Below the pieces are notes generated by a model that was not told where the DNA came from, ran no database searches, and worked only from the letters and a program-made list of their open reading frames with translations. From Maratus speciosus (lineage: Eukaryota; Arthropoda; Arachnida; Araneae; Salticidae), in the NCBI GenBank assembly GCA_963932465.1, contig OZ010792.1, positions 280,967,836 through 281,031,835 on the forward strand: a stretch of 64,000 nt of DNA. The letters run 5' to 3'. Positions 23,550-35,919 of the stretch are shown in pieces. The first letter of the stretch is position 1; the number at the start of each line of letters is the position of its first letter. The translations under genes were made by a program, and so were the position numbers.

Positions 23550-24714
23550 TTTATTATTATTTTTTTATTACAATACAATTTATTATACAATAGATTAAAT
23601 TTTAATTATTTCAAGCTATTGCTTGAAATAATTACTTTCTTTCTTCTCTATTTACTTCTCTTAATATTTCTTGGAATTTTTTTATTGATGCGGGAAAATT
23701 TTTTATTTAATTCTGTACATTTCGAATGCAATATAAATTATAAATTAGTTTAAAATATAATTTATCGTAGATCAATTGTTTAAATATTACGCATATTTTG
23801 CTGTTAAATCAAATAATAGATACAAAATTTAATAAATATAAGAAATTAAATTTGGCATTAATTGAAAACTAATCGATGAGAAACTAACAGATAAAAAATC
23901 GCGACTTAGGAACTTAGTAGCCTTTGAACTACTTTTTTCTTTTTGAGTCTTTTATAATACATTTTTGACAAATTTTTAAATGGTTTTATGGAGAAAATAA
24001 TTTAATCAAGAAAAAATGCAATTTTTCTGGAACAAATTTACAGCTTTATTTTATTTTATTTTATTTTATTTTATTTTAAATTAAGAAAATTAAAAAATTT
24101 GACTTCCCCTAGAATTTTGAACTTTTTTTAACATTTTTTTTTTTTTTTTTTTTTTTTTGCATGCATTCATTTACAAGAGTGTTTTAAAACGGTAAGGAAA
24201 ATAACCGTTCAAAAAAGTTAATTAGTTTAAAATAAATAAAATGTTCTGATATATGGCAAAAATACAGTAAACATTACTATTTACTTAATGTTTTTATTTA
24301 ATAAAAAAAGGGAATATTTATATTACTGAAAATCCTATCCCTAATTCTATAAAATTCGCCCTAAGAACCTATGTTTAATTTTATTTGGCTTTATTTTTTA
24401 TTTTATTACGCTCTAGGTTTGTACTTTTTCGATTTTGACTGCAGTTTTATCAAAAGAAATATAATTGTCTTTTATAAGGATGATGCGAAGAAAATGAGGA
24501 AGTGAAAGTATTTTCATAAAAAAAAAGAAAGGAAAAGAAAAAAAAACTGTAGTTAAAAACTAAAAAGAAAAAAGAAAAAAAAGGGCAGTGAGTTAAGAGA
24601 AAAAACTCAGCTTTCCTATGAAAAAAAGAAAGAAAATAAAAAAGTTTAAAAATATTGAAATGCAAATGAGAAAATTAAAAAAAAAAAAAAAAAACCCGCC
24701 CCCATAGTACGCTC
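23550..24714. other. Low-complexity A+T-rich stretch
   Basis: Contains repeated TTTTATTTTATT (about 24050-24078), poly-T (24127-24159) and a purine-rich AAAGAAAAAA stretch (24515-24690). No gene or element. Confidence 0.5.
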
Positions 24715-25031
24715 TTAACCCTCTCGCTGCGTAATTGTTTTATCAAAATAGCTTCAAAAATTGCGTACTTAATTCCTTCGCGACGAGCGTCTTTTACGAA
24801 TTTTTATTCTTTTGCCACCGGTTTTTCAAAACAAAAATTTTCGTCTGATTTAATCGGGAAAATGCTCCGATTAGATAAGGCAAAATTTACAATAAAAAGT
24901 AATTGGTGGGAATGGTCAAGGCGGGTTAATTAGACGGAGAAAATGCATCCCCGATGAAATCTCGGGTTGCGCAAATTTTGCTACTTTGAAGTTGCCCGAG
25001 AAACTCTTGTGTTGCGCAGCGAGAGGGTTAA
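24715..25031. mobile_element. TTAA-flanked piggyBac-like MITE 4
   Basis: The 17-bp ends TTAACCCTCTCGCTGCG and CGCAGCGAGAGGGTTAA are perfect inverted repeats including TTAA. The element is 317 bp, clearly richer in CG dinucleotides than its surroundings, and non-coding. It is the only TTAA element here without an obvious palindrome at position 19-20. Confidence 0.85.
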
Positions 25032-25949
25032 AGGGCTACTTCACACACGCAAAAACACCCGCTTGCTAGTGTTCATTCTATGGTAGAGTTCTTTTGAAAT
25101 ACTCGTTAGCATTTCAGTAGGTTTATTTAATTTTTATTTATTTATTTATTTATTTATTTTATTTTATTTTATTTTTTTACAGTTGAGAAGTCACAGAAAA
25201 AATAGCGAGTCAATTGAAAAGTGTATGTTAAAGTTTTCACATTTTGATCATATGCTGACATGATGAATAATGTAAACTAAAAGAAAAAACGAACTTAAAT
25301 GGTGCAATTCTGAATCAAGTAAAAAGAAATGGATGCAGAACCGCTTATTTATAATTATCGGATGATTAGGTAACTTCGGCAGAATATTTCACGGAAGTTT
25401 AAATATATTTTAACCACAAAACGCATTTGTATCTGTAAGAAAACAACAAATTGTTAAACGATTTTTTTTTCATTCCATATAATAATATTTTTGTGATTAT
25501 TAAAAAAAAAAAATTATATTAATTTTATTTTAGAGTATACAGGGAGAAGTAGAACTCTATGCGTAGGCAAGAATTTAATTGAATTGATTTCTTTTGAAAG
25601 CAGGTGAAAGGACGCTTCATTTTTGTTGGATTTTCCTCAATAATATCTTATATTTTATTCATCTCTTAGCGTTTTGTTAATTACAAATAATTTAGCTTAT
25701 AACATGACTCATCACAGATTCAATTTAAATTATTAAAAGCAATTGATTTTTCGACAAAGCAAAAAAGTAATTGGAAAAAAAAAAGAAGAAAGAAATATAT
25801 TAAAACACAAGAAATATAAATTTTTATTAATTGAAAACGAAAAAGGAAGAAAAATGGGTTGAAATATTATTATTTTCCACAGTATTCTCCTTCCGTATAA
25901 AGTAGCCGCTGGCTAATCTCGTAAGCTGCTTTTATAAATCAAATCAGAT
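25032..25949. other. Unassigned A+T-rich stretch
   Basis: A TTTA microsatellite lies at about 25128-25175. Nothing else is recognised. Confidence 0.4.
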
Positions 25950-26557
25950 AGAAAATACTGGTACTACAATGAAAATATTGACCATAAAATGGCACAATAT
26001 CTATTGCCAATATTACACCAATATTACAAAAATATAAACACCCCATTTTTGAATTAATATATCTTGCCAATCTTGCCATATTAACTAAATATAGTCCTTA
26101 TCGACAAAGATACGTTAGATAAAAACAATATTGCCCAAATATTGTTTTGCTATCATGGCTTTATCCTTTTAATTTAACCAATATGATACTTAGAAAGTTT
26201 GAGAGTAATGAGTCTTTTACGTTATCTATATTTTATAACAATTAAAACTTTGGATCTAACGATACTTTCCCACCACCACTTCTCTCAAATCAAAGAGAAA
26301 ATATTTCATCCCTTCTCATCTTCACACTACACTGAACCAAGAAGTAAACACAGTCTCTTGCGTCTCCCACATTGTACATCGTTTCCCTTTTCCTATCATG
26401 CAGTCAAACCAATATTATTTATATTGGTTATACTAGGATCCAATATTGCGTCATTAATTGGAAATACTTCCAATAAATACCAATATGCTTTAAATGTCGG
26501 CTTTACATTGAAAATACAGTTGAACTCGTTTAATACGAGCATGGCTACAACGAGAAA

Positions 26558-27375
26558 TGTTATTAATTTTCGTTGCACGTTAAAAATAAATTCAAACATG
26601 GCGACGGGGCACGTTTACGCATTGACATCGGGGCACCTTTACGCACGTTCAAAAAGAAGAAATTATGTAAAAATTTACTAGTTTCTATGGAAGCAGAACA
26701 AGAAGACAGCAAAGGAAAACGTATGAAACCAAAAACTGCAAAAGGGAAAAAGTTGGTACACTCTGGAAAAAAGAAAATAATGAATGAATCTGATGACGAA
26801 GATGGAAACTGTGTGTGTATTTATTATTTGAAATCATACAACCAATCCAAAAAAGGACAAGGCTGTGTTCAATGTCTTAGATGCAAAAGGTGGTTACATG
26901 GCAAGTGTGCAAAAGGAAATACTTTATTTTTTGTTTGTAAAAACTGTAACAGTGATAATGAAGATGACTAAATAGTTTCTGTCTTTAATTAGCAATACGT
27001 TTAGTAGCAATAGCTCTGTTTTCAGTTTAGCCTATAAAATGTTCCTTAATTAATTCTCTTTATTTTTTTAATTTTTAAACAGTGTTTTAAGTTATTAATA
27101 AAACATTTCAATTTAATTAAATATTTATTTCACTTACTTCTCGGTATCACTTATAATATGCGTAAACGTGCCCCACTTGATGCGTGCACTTGGACCTAAT
27201 TTTTTCTTTCTTTTTTTTTTTTTTTACGGTTAAAAACACAAATAGGGCAACAACTGAATATACAAATTTTGGCCTTATTAACCACTTTATAAAACCACAA
27301 TGTCTAAAACTTCCTAAGTTAAAATATAAAAATAAGAAAATTCATTGAAATAAACCGCGTAAACGTGCCCCGGTC
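26558..27375 (+). mobile_element. Truncated Tigger-related element (GCGTAAACGTGCCCC family), copy 1
   Basis: The right end, GCGTAAACGTGCCCCGGTCT, is the same terminus seen at 62750 in an inverted copy. The left part starts inside the element at the equivalent of 62420, so the 5' portion is missing. Relative to the other copy it also lacks about 165 bp within the transposase 3' region. It carries the fragment at 26573-26971. Confidence 0.7.
26573..26971 (+). pseudogene. Tigger transposase C-terminal PHD-like finger fragment
   Basis: A 132-codon open frame whose second half is transposase-derived. After a lysine-rich linker (KGKRMKPKTAKGKK) and an acidic block (NESDDEDGN), a Cys/His cluster of about 45 residues begins with CVCIYYLKSYNQSKKGQG, continues with CVQCLRCKRWLHGKC and ends with FFVCKNCNSDNEDD. 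This matches the C-terminal PHD-type zinc finger found in some pogo/Tigger transposases. Two expected positions are altered: CxYC reads CxYY, and the usual W before VQC reads C. The helix-turn-helix and DDE catalytic domains are absent. The first 30 or so residues derive from the terminal motif GGGGCACGTTTACGC and are not protein-like. The copy at 61825-62330 shows a longer linker that is deleted here. A domesticated peptide is conceivable but unsupported. Confidence 0.65.
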
Positions 27376-28118
27376 TCCCTGCTCGTTCTTTAGATGCTTT
27401 GTGATTTTGTCTAAAGAAAAGACCAATCTAAAGAAAATGACACCAAAAAGATAAAGACAGAATATTTTGTGCTAACTTTATGAAATTAAGTTAATTTTAG
27501 CATTGAAATAATTGGAGCAATTAATAGTTAGCAGCTAGTTTAAGTGTTTTTTTTTTTTTTTTTTTTTGGATTTTTATTATCTTTACGAGTATAACGAGTA
27601 ATACAAGTATTTATAATTCCCTCGCTTCTTGAATTAATAGAGTTCGACTGTATTAGCAATAAATTGTTAATACTGCAGAAATACTGGTATTAGAGTAGAA
27701 ATATTGACAATAAAATGGCAAAATACTTCTTGAAGCATAGATTTTAGAAATATTTTGAGAACTAAGAAAAAAAAAAAAACATCTTCTAAGAAGAGTAAGT
27801 TCTTCTAAAATGTAAACGTCGCAATGTTGGGGAAATATTTCATAACAATATTGAATAACATATAGTCGTTATTGGCCAAGATATAGGGCTTTTTCTTTAC
27901 ACAGAGATGGACCAAGAAGTAAACACAGACTCTTGCGCCTCCAACACTGCGCATAGCTTCCCTTTTCCTCCCACCAGTGAAACCAATATTAGTTATATGG
28001 ATTATATTATTGTATAATATTGCGCCAATATAGCATTCATCAGAAATACTTTCAATAAAATAGCAATATGCTTAAATTCTGTCTTTATATTGGAGGTTTT
28101 TGCTATGATTTTTACTTC

Positions 28119-28899
28119 GGGGCATTCCACGTCAAATCAGGCAGTAAAATATCAATATGTAACCCACCATCACAGATTTTAATGAAACTCCGTGTGTTTG
28201 TTCTTACTATTAAGATATGATCACCAGTAATTTTTTTTGCTCCTTGGTGAAATAGTTTCTGGGAAAAAAATTGTCAAAATTTTGAAAAACTGCCGCCAGT
28301 TGGCATTCTTGATAGCTCGGTTTTCAAATGTAGCATGTCATATATATAATCATATTTCAATATCTACTCTACAAATCATCTTCAAATAATTTATGCACAA
28401 TATTTAGGGTACGCAGCTTATGAAAAAATTATATTGTTACGCTTATAACATTTTAAGTGTGTCTAAAAAAATATTTAAACTTTGAAGTCGTGAATTTTTT
28501 ATGAAAAATAATGCATTAACAAAAAAAAGCATTATCAACAAAAGGCGGTATTTTTATTAAATTTATTTTTTATGGGAGATGTACTTAAAGGTGTCCTTTA
28601 CCTGATTCTGAATTAAAAATAGTGGGATTTTGGGTGTTTTTGGTAGTATTTCCTATTTAAAAATATTTTGAGGTGCATTTCATATCAAATCAAGCAGAGT
28701 CATTCCATGTCAGTTCCCCTAAGCCATTTAATCACTGTCACAAATTTCAATGAAATTGGGTTTGTTTATAGCTTATTTTAAGACGTAATCACCTTTAATT
28801 TTCTTGATCCTAAGTAAAATATTTTTTAAGATAAAAAATATCAAAATTTTGAAAAATTGTTTTAAATTTTTTTATGACAGTTCGATATTCAAAGACTAC

Positions 28900-28947
<48 letters not shown>

Positions 28948-31900
28948 ATTTCAATATAAAATCACTAAATAGGTTTCAAATAATGTATATGTGACAAATA
29001 ATGTAGGCTGATTATTATTTCTTGTTTTTTATCATGTTTAAACACTAAGAGTGTCTTTTATCTTATGAATTTTTAAAATCAAGAATTTTGTCAAAAATAA
29101 TGCGTTAATCAAAAATTTATTATTAACCGAAGGCAGGGTGTTATTGCTTTTTTTTTTAATTGTACGTAAAAATATCTTTTAAATGGTTATAAAATAAAAA
29201 TAGTGAACATATGAGAAAAAATTATCAAAATTTTGGAAAAATGCCACGAGTTGCCATTAATGATTGTTCAATTTTCAAAGGCCTCATTTTATATATAAAA
29301 TCATATTTCAATAACTAATAAAGAAATCTTCTTCGAATAATTTAAGCAAGGTAAATAAAGTATGTAGATTATGAAAAAAATATTGCTGTAATGTTAAAAA
29401 ATATTTAAATGTGTCTAAAAAATTATATAATCTTTGAAATCAAAAATATTTTACAAAAAAGAATGAAATTATTAAAAAATCTTCATCAATCAGAGGCGGA
29501 GTTTCTATGACTAATTTTTTAATTTTAAATTGTACATAATACTACATTATAACTGGATCTGAAATAAAAATAGTGGGATTTTGGTTGGTTTTAGTAGTAT
29601 TTAAATCATATTTAAAATTATCAATATTTTCAAATGTAAAACCTATCCAATGTATCATCCCTGGAAATATTTTTATTTATACATTTATTTTATTTTTCAA
29701 ATTATCTTTTATGTTCGTTTCTTAAGGAAAAAAATAAACAATATTGTTTTTTAGTAAAACTTCTAGGGCGAAGAGCAATTATCCCTTTCCAAAAAAGAGA
29801 AAAAACACCGCCCAATAAAAATTTTCAAAATGACAGTCCTAATCTTTAAACTCATATTTGGCTGTTAATATTGAAAATTTAGCATTGAGCTGCTAATATT
29901 GAACAAAAAAAAACACCAAATTTCACTCTGTTGAAGAAAATTTTGACGTATTGTGCTTTAAATATATGCAAAAAATGCATAATCCATTATATTTATATCT
30001 TTCAAATAACTATATCTAAAAAAAATATTTAAAACTTAATGAGTTGCACTTTTGTAACTTTATTCAGTTTCTAATGATATGTACCGTAATTTCGGGTGTA
30101 TAGCCCGCAGATCAAACAATTCAGTTTGGACCCAGAAATTTTATTCAGTATTTGAAGACCAATATTTACTGTGATCTAAAAAGTTACATTTTATTTTTAA
30201 AAATTTCTGGGTCGAAACACGATTGTATGATCCGCGGGCTATACACCGGAAATTACGGTAATTTGATTTATTTCATCACAATATTGCTGAAAGATGGATT
30301 TTCAACATATATATGTGTGTATATATATCCCTGTTCTCAAACAAATTATTTAAAAATTATTCATTTATGTTTAATAAAGCATATATATATTATTTATACA
30401 CTTACAGAAAATACATATAGCAAATTTTATGATATTATGTCAATAATGTCTAAAAGTAAAGAACTTATCTAATAGTATGTAACGAAAAATTTAACATCTG
30501 GTGTAATGACAACAAAATTTTATAATTGTTTTACTTAATTTGAATGAATGAAAAAAGCTTACATGTTTATATTTTATTGAAGTACAGGTGAAAATGTCAC
30601 AAAGACATACCTCAACAACAACTGAGTATGTCACATTCACACTACAGATGTTTTTTTTTTCTTTTGATCTTTCGGGTTTGATTTCAGATGGTAATGAATT
30701 AATTAGTTTTGTTAGAAGTGTCATTGCAGTCAGCATATTTAGGCTCACTATTTTTTTTTATATAATTTGTTTTGATTGACTCGATGAACAACAATATTTA
30801 AAGGGACCATTTCATGACTTTTCAATTAAAAGCTGATTTATAAATTCATCATGTTGTTTAGTTATTATTATCGTCTTAAGATAATAAGTTGATATTAAAA
30901 TTTTTAAATGCAGTTTATTTATTATTTGAACAGTTGAAAGTATTTTTCAATAAGAGTGCGGGCTGTTGATTTTAAGTCGGCTGTTGAGCAATGTAGTGTT
31001 GGTAAAGGAACTGGTACTATTTAATTTAATTTTTATTGCTGTAAATAATATTTGTTATTTTATTATTGTATGTATTATATTTAAGCAAGAGTAGAAATAC
31101 ACGATATCGTAGTCATTTTAGTACATCTTAGCATGAAAAGCTTCAATATTTATCATTAAACATTCACATTTTATGAAAATTTTGTTAAAATTGCTCATAT
31201 TTTCACTATTTTTATTTTATAACTATTGAAAAGATATTTTTACGTACAATTAAAAAAAGTAATAACAGCCTGCCTTCGGTTAATAATAAATTTTTGATTA
31301 ACACATTATTTTTCACAAAATTCTTGATTTTAAGAATTCACAAGATTAAACACACTCTTAGCATTTAAACATGACAAACAACAATAAATAATAATTTGCC
31401 TACATTATTTGTCACATATACATTATTTTGAAACTTATTTAGTGATTTTATATTGAAGTGATTTTTTTTTTTTTTTATGCAGTCTTTGAATATAGATCTG
31501 CCATTAAAAACATTTTTAAAAAAATTTAAAAATTTAAAAAATTTTTTATCTTAAAAAATATTTTACTTGTAATCACCTTTAATTTCCTTGATCCTGTCTT
31601 AAAATGAGCTATAAACATACCCAGTTTCATTGAAATGTGTGACAGTGAATTAAATATCTTATGCGAACTGACATGGAATGACTCTGCTTGATTTGATTTG
31701 AAATACGCCTCAAAATATTTTTAAATATGAAATACTACTAAAAACACCCAAAATCCCACTACTTTTATTTCAGAATCAGGTAAAGGATACCTTTAAGTAT
31801 ATCCCCCACAAAAAATAAATTTAATAAAAATACCGCCTTTTGTTAATAATGCTATTTTAGATAATGCATTTTTTTTTCATAAAAAAATCACGACTTCAAA

Positions 31901-32254
31901 GATTAAACATTTTTTTAGACACACTTAAAATGTTATATAAGCGTAACAGTATTTTTTTTCATAAAATATGTACCCTATATATTATGCATAAATTATTTGA
32001 AGATGATTTGTGGAATAGATATTGAAATATGATCATATTTATGTCATGCTACATTTGAAAATCGAGCAGTCAAGAATGCCAACTGATGGCAGTTTTCAAA
32101 ATTTTGACAATTTTTTTTCTCAGAAACTATTTGACCAAGGAGTAAAAAAAAATACTGGGAATCATTTCTTAATAAAAGGAACAAACACACGCAGTTTCAT
32201 CAAAATCTGTGATGGTGGGTTACATGCCTGCCTGAACTGACATGGAATGACCCC
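28119..32254. mobile_element. Foldback-type element with ~1.1-kb arms and 3-bp target duplication
   Basis: The left end GGGGCATTCCACGTCAAATC and the inverted right end GGGGTCATTCCATGTCAGTT open arms that stay alignable from 28119 to about 29212 and, inverted, from 32254 back to about 31196. The arms are built of tandem subunits of about 550 bp; a second internal GTCATTCCATGTCAGTT occurs at about 28690 and its mirror at about 31670. TTC flanks both ends, and the paralogous uninterrupted repeat at about 32886 reads TTTTTACTTCAGAAA, confirming the duplication. The loop of about 2 kb has no recognisable transposase but holds a smaller element (30084-30258). Confidence 0.85.
30084..30258. mobile_element. 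Small TA-flanked inverted-repeat element
   Basis: The ends CCGTAATTTCGGGTGTATAG and, inverted, CCGTAATTTCCGGTGTATAG are nearly identical for about 25 bp, through CCCGC, and are flanked by TA on both sides. Each arm is followed by a near-identical AATTTNTGGGTC-type block, so most of the 175 bp folds back. Non-autonomous, consistent with a Tc1/mariner-type target. It lies in the loop of the foldback element. Confidence 0.8.
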
Positions 32255-34149
32255 TTCAGAAATATACTTACTATATTCATTGAAAATCATGGCAATGAAA
32301 TGGCAATTTCGCCCCCCCCCCTCACCAGGCCAATAAAAATTGCCCATATATTATCAAAATGTAAACCTCAATTTCGGAGCAGTAATTCATGTCAATCTTG
32401 CCAATATTGATTAAGATATAGCCGTTATTGGTTAAGATATATTCGATACAAAAGAAATATTATCTCGATATTGTTCAGCCATTGTGGCTTTATCCTTTTA
32501 ATTTCTCTAATTTGATGCACAGAAATTTGGAGAGAAATGAAACTTTTATATTACCTATATTAAGTAGAACTGGAGGAAACGATTAATCCCCACCATCCAC
32601 TCTCTCAAATCCCACGCAGAGAAGAAAAAAAAAAAAAAAACACACACACACACACCTATTTTCATCTTCTGTAGTGATGGACCAAGAAGTAAACACAGAC
32701 TCTTGCGCCTCCAACACCGCGCATAGCTTCTCTTTTCCTCCCACCTGTGAAAGCAATATTAGTTATGTGGATTATATTAATTCCCAATATTGCGCCAATA
32801 TAGCATTTTTCAGAAATACTTCCAATAAAACAGCAATATGCTTAAATATTGTCTTTATATTGGAGATTTTTTTTTGTGATTTTTACTTCAGAAATACTCA
32901 CATTACATTGAAAATCATGGCAATGAAATGGCGATTTCGCCCCCCCCCCCCTCAAAAAAGCCCAACTATTCTCAAAATGTAAACCTCAACTAGAGGGCAC
33001 TATTTCATGCCAATATTGCCAATACTAACTAAGATATAGTCATTATTGGCTAAGATACAGTCAATACAAGCAAATATTGGCTGGATATTGTCCAGCCACT
33101 ATGGCTTTATCCTCTTAATTTCTTTAATTTGATGCACAGAAATTTCGAGAGTAATGAGCCTTTTATATTACCTATATTAGGCAAAATTGGACCAAACGAT
33201 TAATCCCCACCACCCTCTCTCTCATATCTCACGCAGAAGAGTTTTTTTTTTTTTTTTTTTTTTTTCATCCCTTCTCATCTTCCACAGTGATGAACCAAGA
33301 AGTAAACACAGACTCTTGCGCCTCCCATACTGCGCATCGCTTCCCTCTTCCCAGTGACCTTTCCGGTAGCCCTGAAATACCACCCCCGCCCTAGGCAAAA
33401 AAGAACGCTTCTCCATCTTCTTTAATGTTCTTCTCTTCTTTCCCCTACCCATTTCTTTTTCTCTCTCCCGATCGATGCCGTTTTATGTTAGTGTCCTGGA
33501 GTAGTCTAGGAGAAAGGGTTTTGTGTTTGAGGTTTTGAGAAGCACACTGGAAAGAGAGAATAGAAAGTGAAGATAGTTGAAAATGTAAATGGAATTGTTG
33601 AAATTTAACCGGATTCCTCTAAAACAGCAATTGTGAGGGAGGAAAAAAACACTGAAAGAAATTTCCTGCATAAGAATTGCCATCATATATTTAAACTTCT
33701 TTCTAATTATATGAGGGTATTAAAACAATTACTAATATCAAATTAGCTTGCTATTAATATAAAACAAATCGATACCGTATCTGTGATAGTGTTCTGGTGT
33801 AGTCTGAGAGAAAGGTAGTTTGAGAATATGAGATTTTGAGAATAGCGAACAGAAAATGAAGATAGTTGAAAATGTAAATAGAATTTTAGAAATTTAACCG
33901 TTAACCTTTAATCCTTTAAACCAGTGATTGGAAAAAAGCCCAGAAATTCCCTACATAATTATTATGAATAGCCATATATATATATATTTCTATAGGCTCG
34001 CTATTAATAACCCCTTAACTTAATTTGAACTGTAATCTTTGGTTTGTTAAATGGCATACCTTTTTCGATTGCCCAAAACTAAATATCTTAGTAAAAAAAA
34101 AAGTGGTGCTGGGTCCTTATTTTTAATTTATTGTGTCAAAAAAAAAAAA

Positions 34150-34181
<32 letters not shown>

Positions 34182-35077
34182 TTAAGAGGTTAATAGAAAA
34201 CAAGCCAGAATTTGATATTAATATAAAACAAGTCGATGCTGTTTTATGTTTATGTCCTGGATTAAATTAGGAAAAAGGGTTTTGTGAAACACACTGGAAA
34301 GAGCGATGGAATTGTAGAAATTCAACCGAACTCCTCTAAAACAATAATTGGCGAAAAAACAAATACCAAAAGAAGTTTCCTGGATAAGAATTGCCATTAT
34401 ATATTTAAACTTCTTTCTAATTATACGAATGTATTAAAAAAATTACTAATATAACTTTAGCTTGCTATTAATGTAAAACAAATCGATGCCGTATTTGTGC
34501 TAGTATTCTGTAGAAGCCCGAGTAGGGGGCTGGTCATCGGTTAGAAAGAAAGAGAGAAAGTGTTTTGTGTTTTTGAGAATATGAGATTTTGAGAATAGCT
34601 TATTCAGATAACAGAACAGAAAATGGATATTGTTGAAAATATAAATAGAATTGTAGAAATTTAACGGGATTCCTTTAAACCAGTGATTGGAATAAGCCCA
34701 GAAACTTCCTACTGAACTATTTTAAATCGACATATTTTTTTTTTTTTTTAAATATATTTCTATAAGCTTGCTACTAATACAAAAAAAAAAAAATAATAAT
34801 AAAAATCAGAATTTGATATTAATATAAAACAAGTCGATGCTGTTTTATGTTTATGTCCTGGATTAATTTAGGACAAAGGCATTTAGGTTAGAAGTTTTGA
34901 GAATAGCACACTTGGAAGAGAGAAGAGAAAGTAAAGATAGTTGAAAGTGTAAATGGAACTGCAGAAATTTAACCGAATTAACAAGTAATTGAAAAATAAA
35001 ATTAAACACTGCTGAAAGAAGCGAAAGAAGCTTTCTTTATACAGATTACTATCATGATTTTAATTTTTTGTCCTCCA

Positions 35078-35383
35078 TTAACCTTTAACTGATGTTACCG
35101 GTCTCACAGACCGGTGCTTTTTTAAATTTTCACAGTTTAATTTGCAAATTTCAGTTTATCTACAAACACTACTGAAATTTTGTTACGTTTGGAACTTAAA
35201 ATCTAACACCAGAGACTTTTGAATAGGTGAATTTTAATTATAACACTCCTGTAAAAAAAGTTTAGGACGAAAACAACATCCAATGAGTTAATCGCGGCTT
35301 TTATTCATCTTTCGATGGAGTGGTCTCACAGACCACTTCACACTAGTTACATGACAATTTCTGTGACATCAGTTAAAGGTTAA
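35078..35383. mobile_element. TTAA-flanked piggyBac-like MITE 5
   Basis: The ends TTAACCTTTAACTGATGT and ACATCAGTTAAAGGTTAA are perfect 18-bp inverted repeats. The palindrome ACCGGTCT-CAC-AGACCGGT at 35097-35115 begins 19 bp inside the left edge. A sister palindrome AGTGGTCT-CAC-AGACCACT at 35319-35337 lies nearer the right end, sharing the core GGTCTCACAGACC. 306 bp, non-coding, inserted in the tandem array. Confidence 0.88.
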
Positions 35384-35710
35384 TATAAAAACCCAAAACA
35401 ATTAATATAAGGCTAGTTTGCTATTAATATAATACAAGTCAATCGTGTTTTTTGTCAACGACCTAGACTAATTTAGGAGAAAAGGTTTACAGTGTATGAG
35501 GTTTTGAGAATAGCAAAGTGGTAAGATAGAAAAAGGTAGTGAATGTAGTTGAAAATGTAAATGGTATGTAGTGTAGAAATTCCTCTAAACTAGTGATTGG
35601 ACGAAAAAAGCCCATTGAAAGAAATTTCCTGCATAAGTATTGCCATCACATTAAATTTCACTTTATTAATATAAAACTATTAAAAGAGTTATTAGAAATC
35701 TAGCTTGCTA

Positions 35711-35919
35711 TTAACCCGGGAATGCTCGCACATATCCAGGATATGAACAATTAACACTTTGCCACCAATAAATTCAAACAAAAATCGTCACTTTATTTAA
35801 TCGTTGACATTGCTCACAAAAATAATTTGACGATTACTTTTCGAAAATTAGTGGTGAGAAATGTAATAACCGTGCCCAGCCTGGGTATGACATACCCTGC
35901 ACGCCCAATCTCGGGTTAA
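35711..35919. mobile_element. TTAA-flanked piggyBac-like MITE 6
   Basis: The ends TTAACCCGGGAATGCTCGC and, inverted, TTAACCCGAGATTGGGCGT are imperfect inverted repeats with TTAA at both edges. The palindrome CATATCC-A-GGATATG at 35731-35745 starts 20 bp inside the left edge and GGGTATG-A-CATACCC at 35883-35897 lies 22 bp inside the right edge. 209 bp, non-coding. Confidence 0.82.

Larger units (their letters stand above)
26517..27650. mobile_element. Tigger/pogo-like element hosting a second Tigger element
   Basis: The left end CAGTTGAACTCGTTTAATAC and the inverted right end CAGTCGAACTCTATTAATTC are flanked by TA (26515-26516, 27651-27652). CTACAACGAG near the left and TATAACGAGTAATACAAG near the right are typical of such elements. 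Most of the body (about 26558-27375) is a nested Tigger-related element with a transposase fragment. Confidence 0.7.
25950..33375. repeat. Tandem array, unit ~620 bp, four copies split by insertions
   Basis: Each unit carries, in order, GCCAATATTAACTAAGATAT, ATGGCTTTATCCTTTTAATT, CCAAGAAGTAAACACAGACT, CTTGCGCCTCC, GCGCCAATATAGCATT, ATTTTTACTTCAGAAATACT and AATGGCGATTTCGCC followed by a C run. Copies: about 25950-26516; about 27655-28118 continuing at 32255-32360; 32360-32975; 32975-33375 (truncated). The first is broken by a Tigger element (26517-27650) and the second by a 4.1-kb foldback element (28119-32254). The intact third copy gives the pre-insertion sequence for the foldback site. The 160-codon frame at 26199-26681 is not a gene. 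Confidence 0.8.

Noticed and set aside
26199..26681. 160-codon open frame, the longest in the window
   Set aside because: It lies in the 620-bp tandem array and runs into a Tigger element; composition is repeat-like and no motif is visible.
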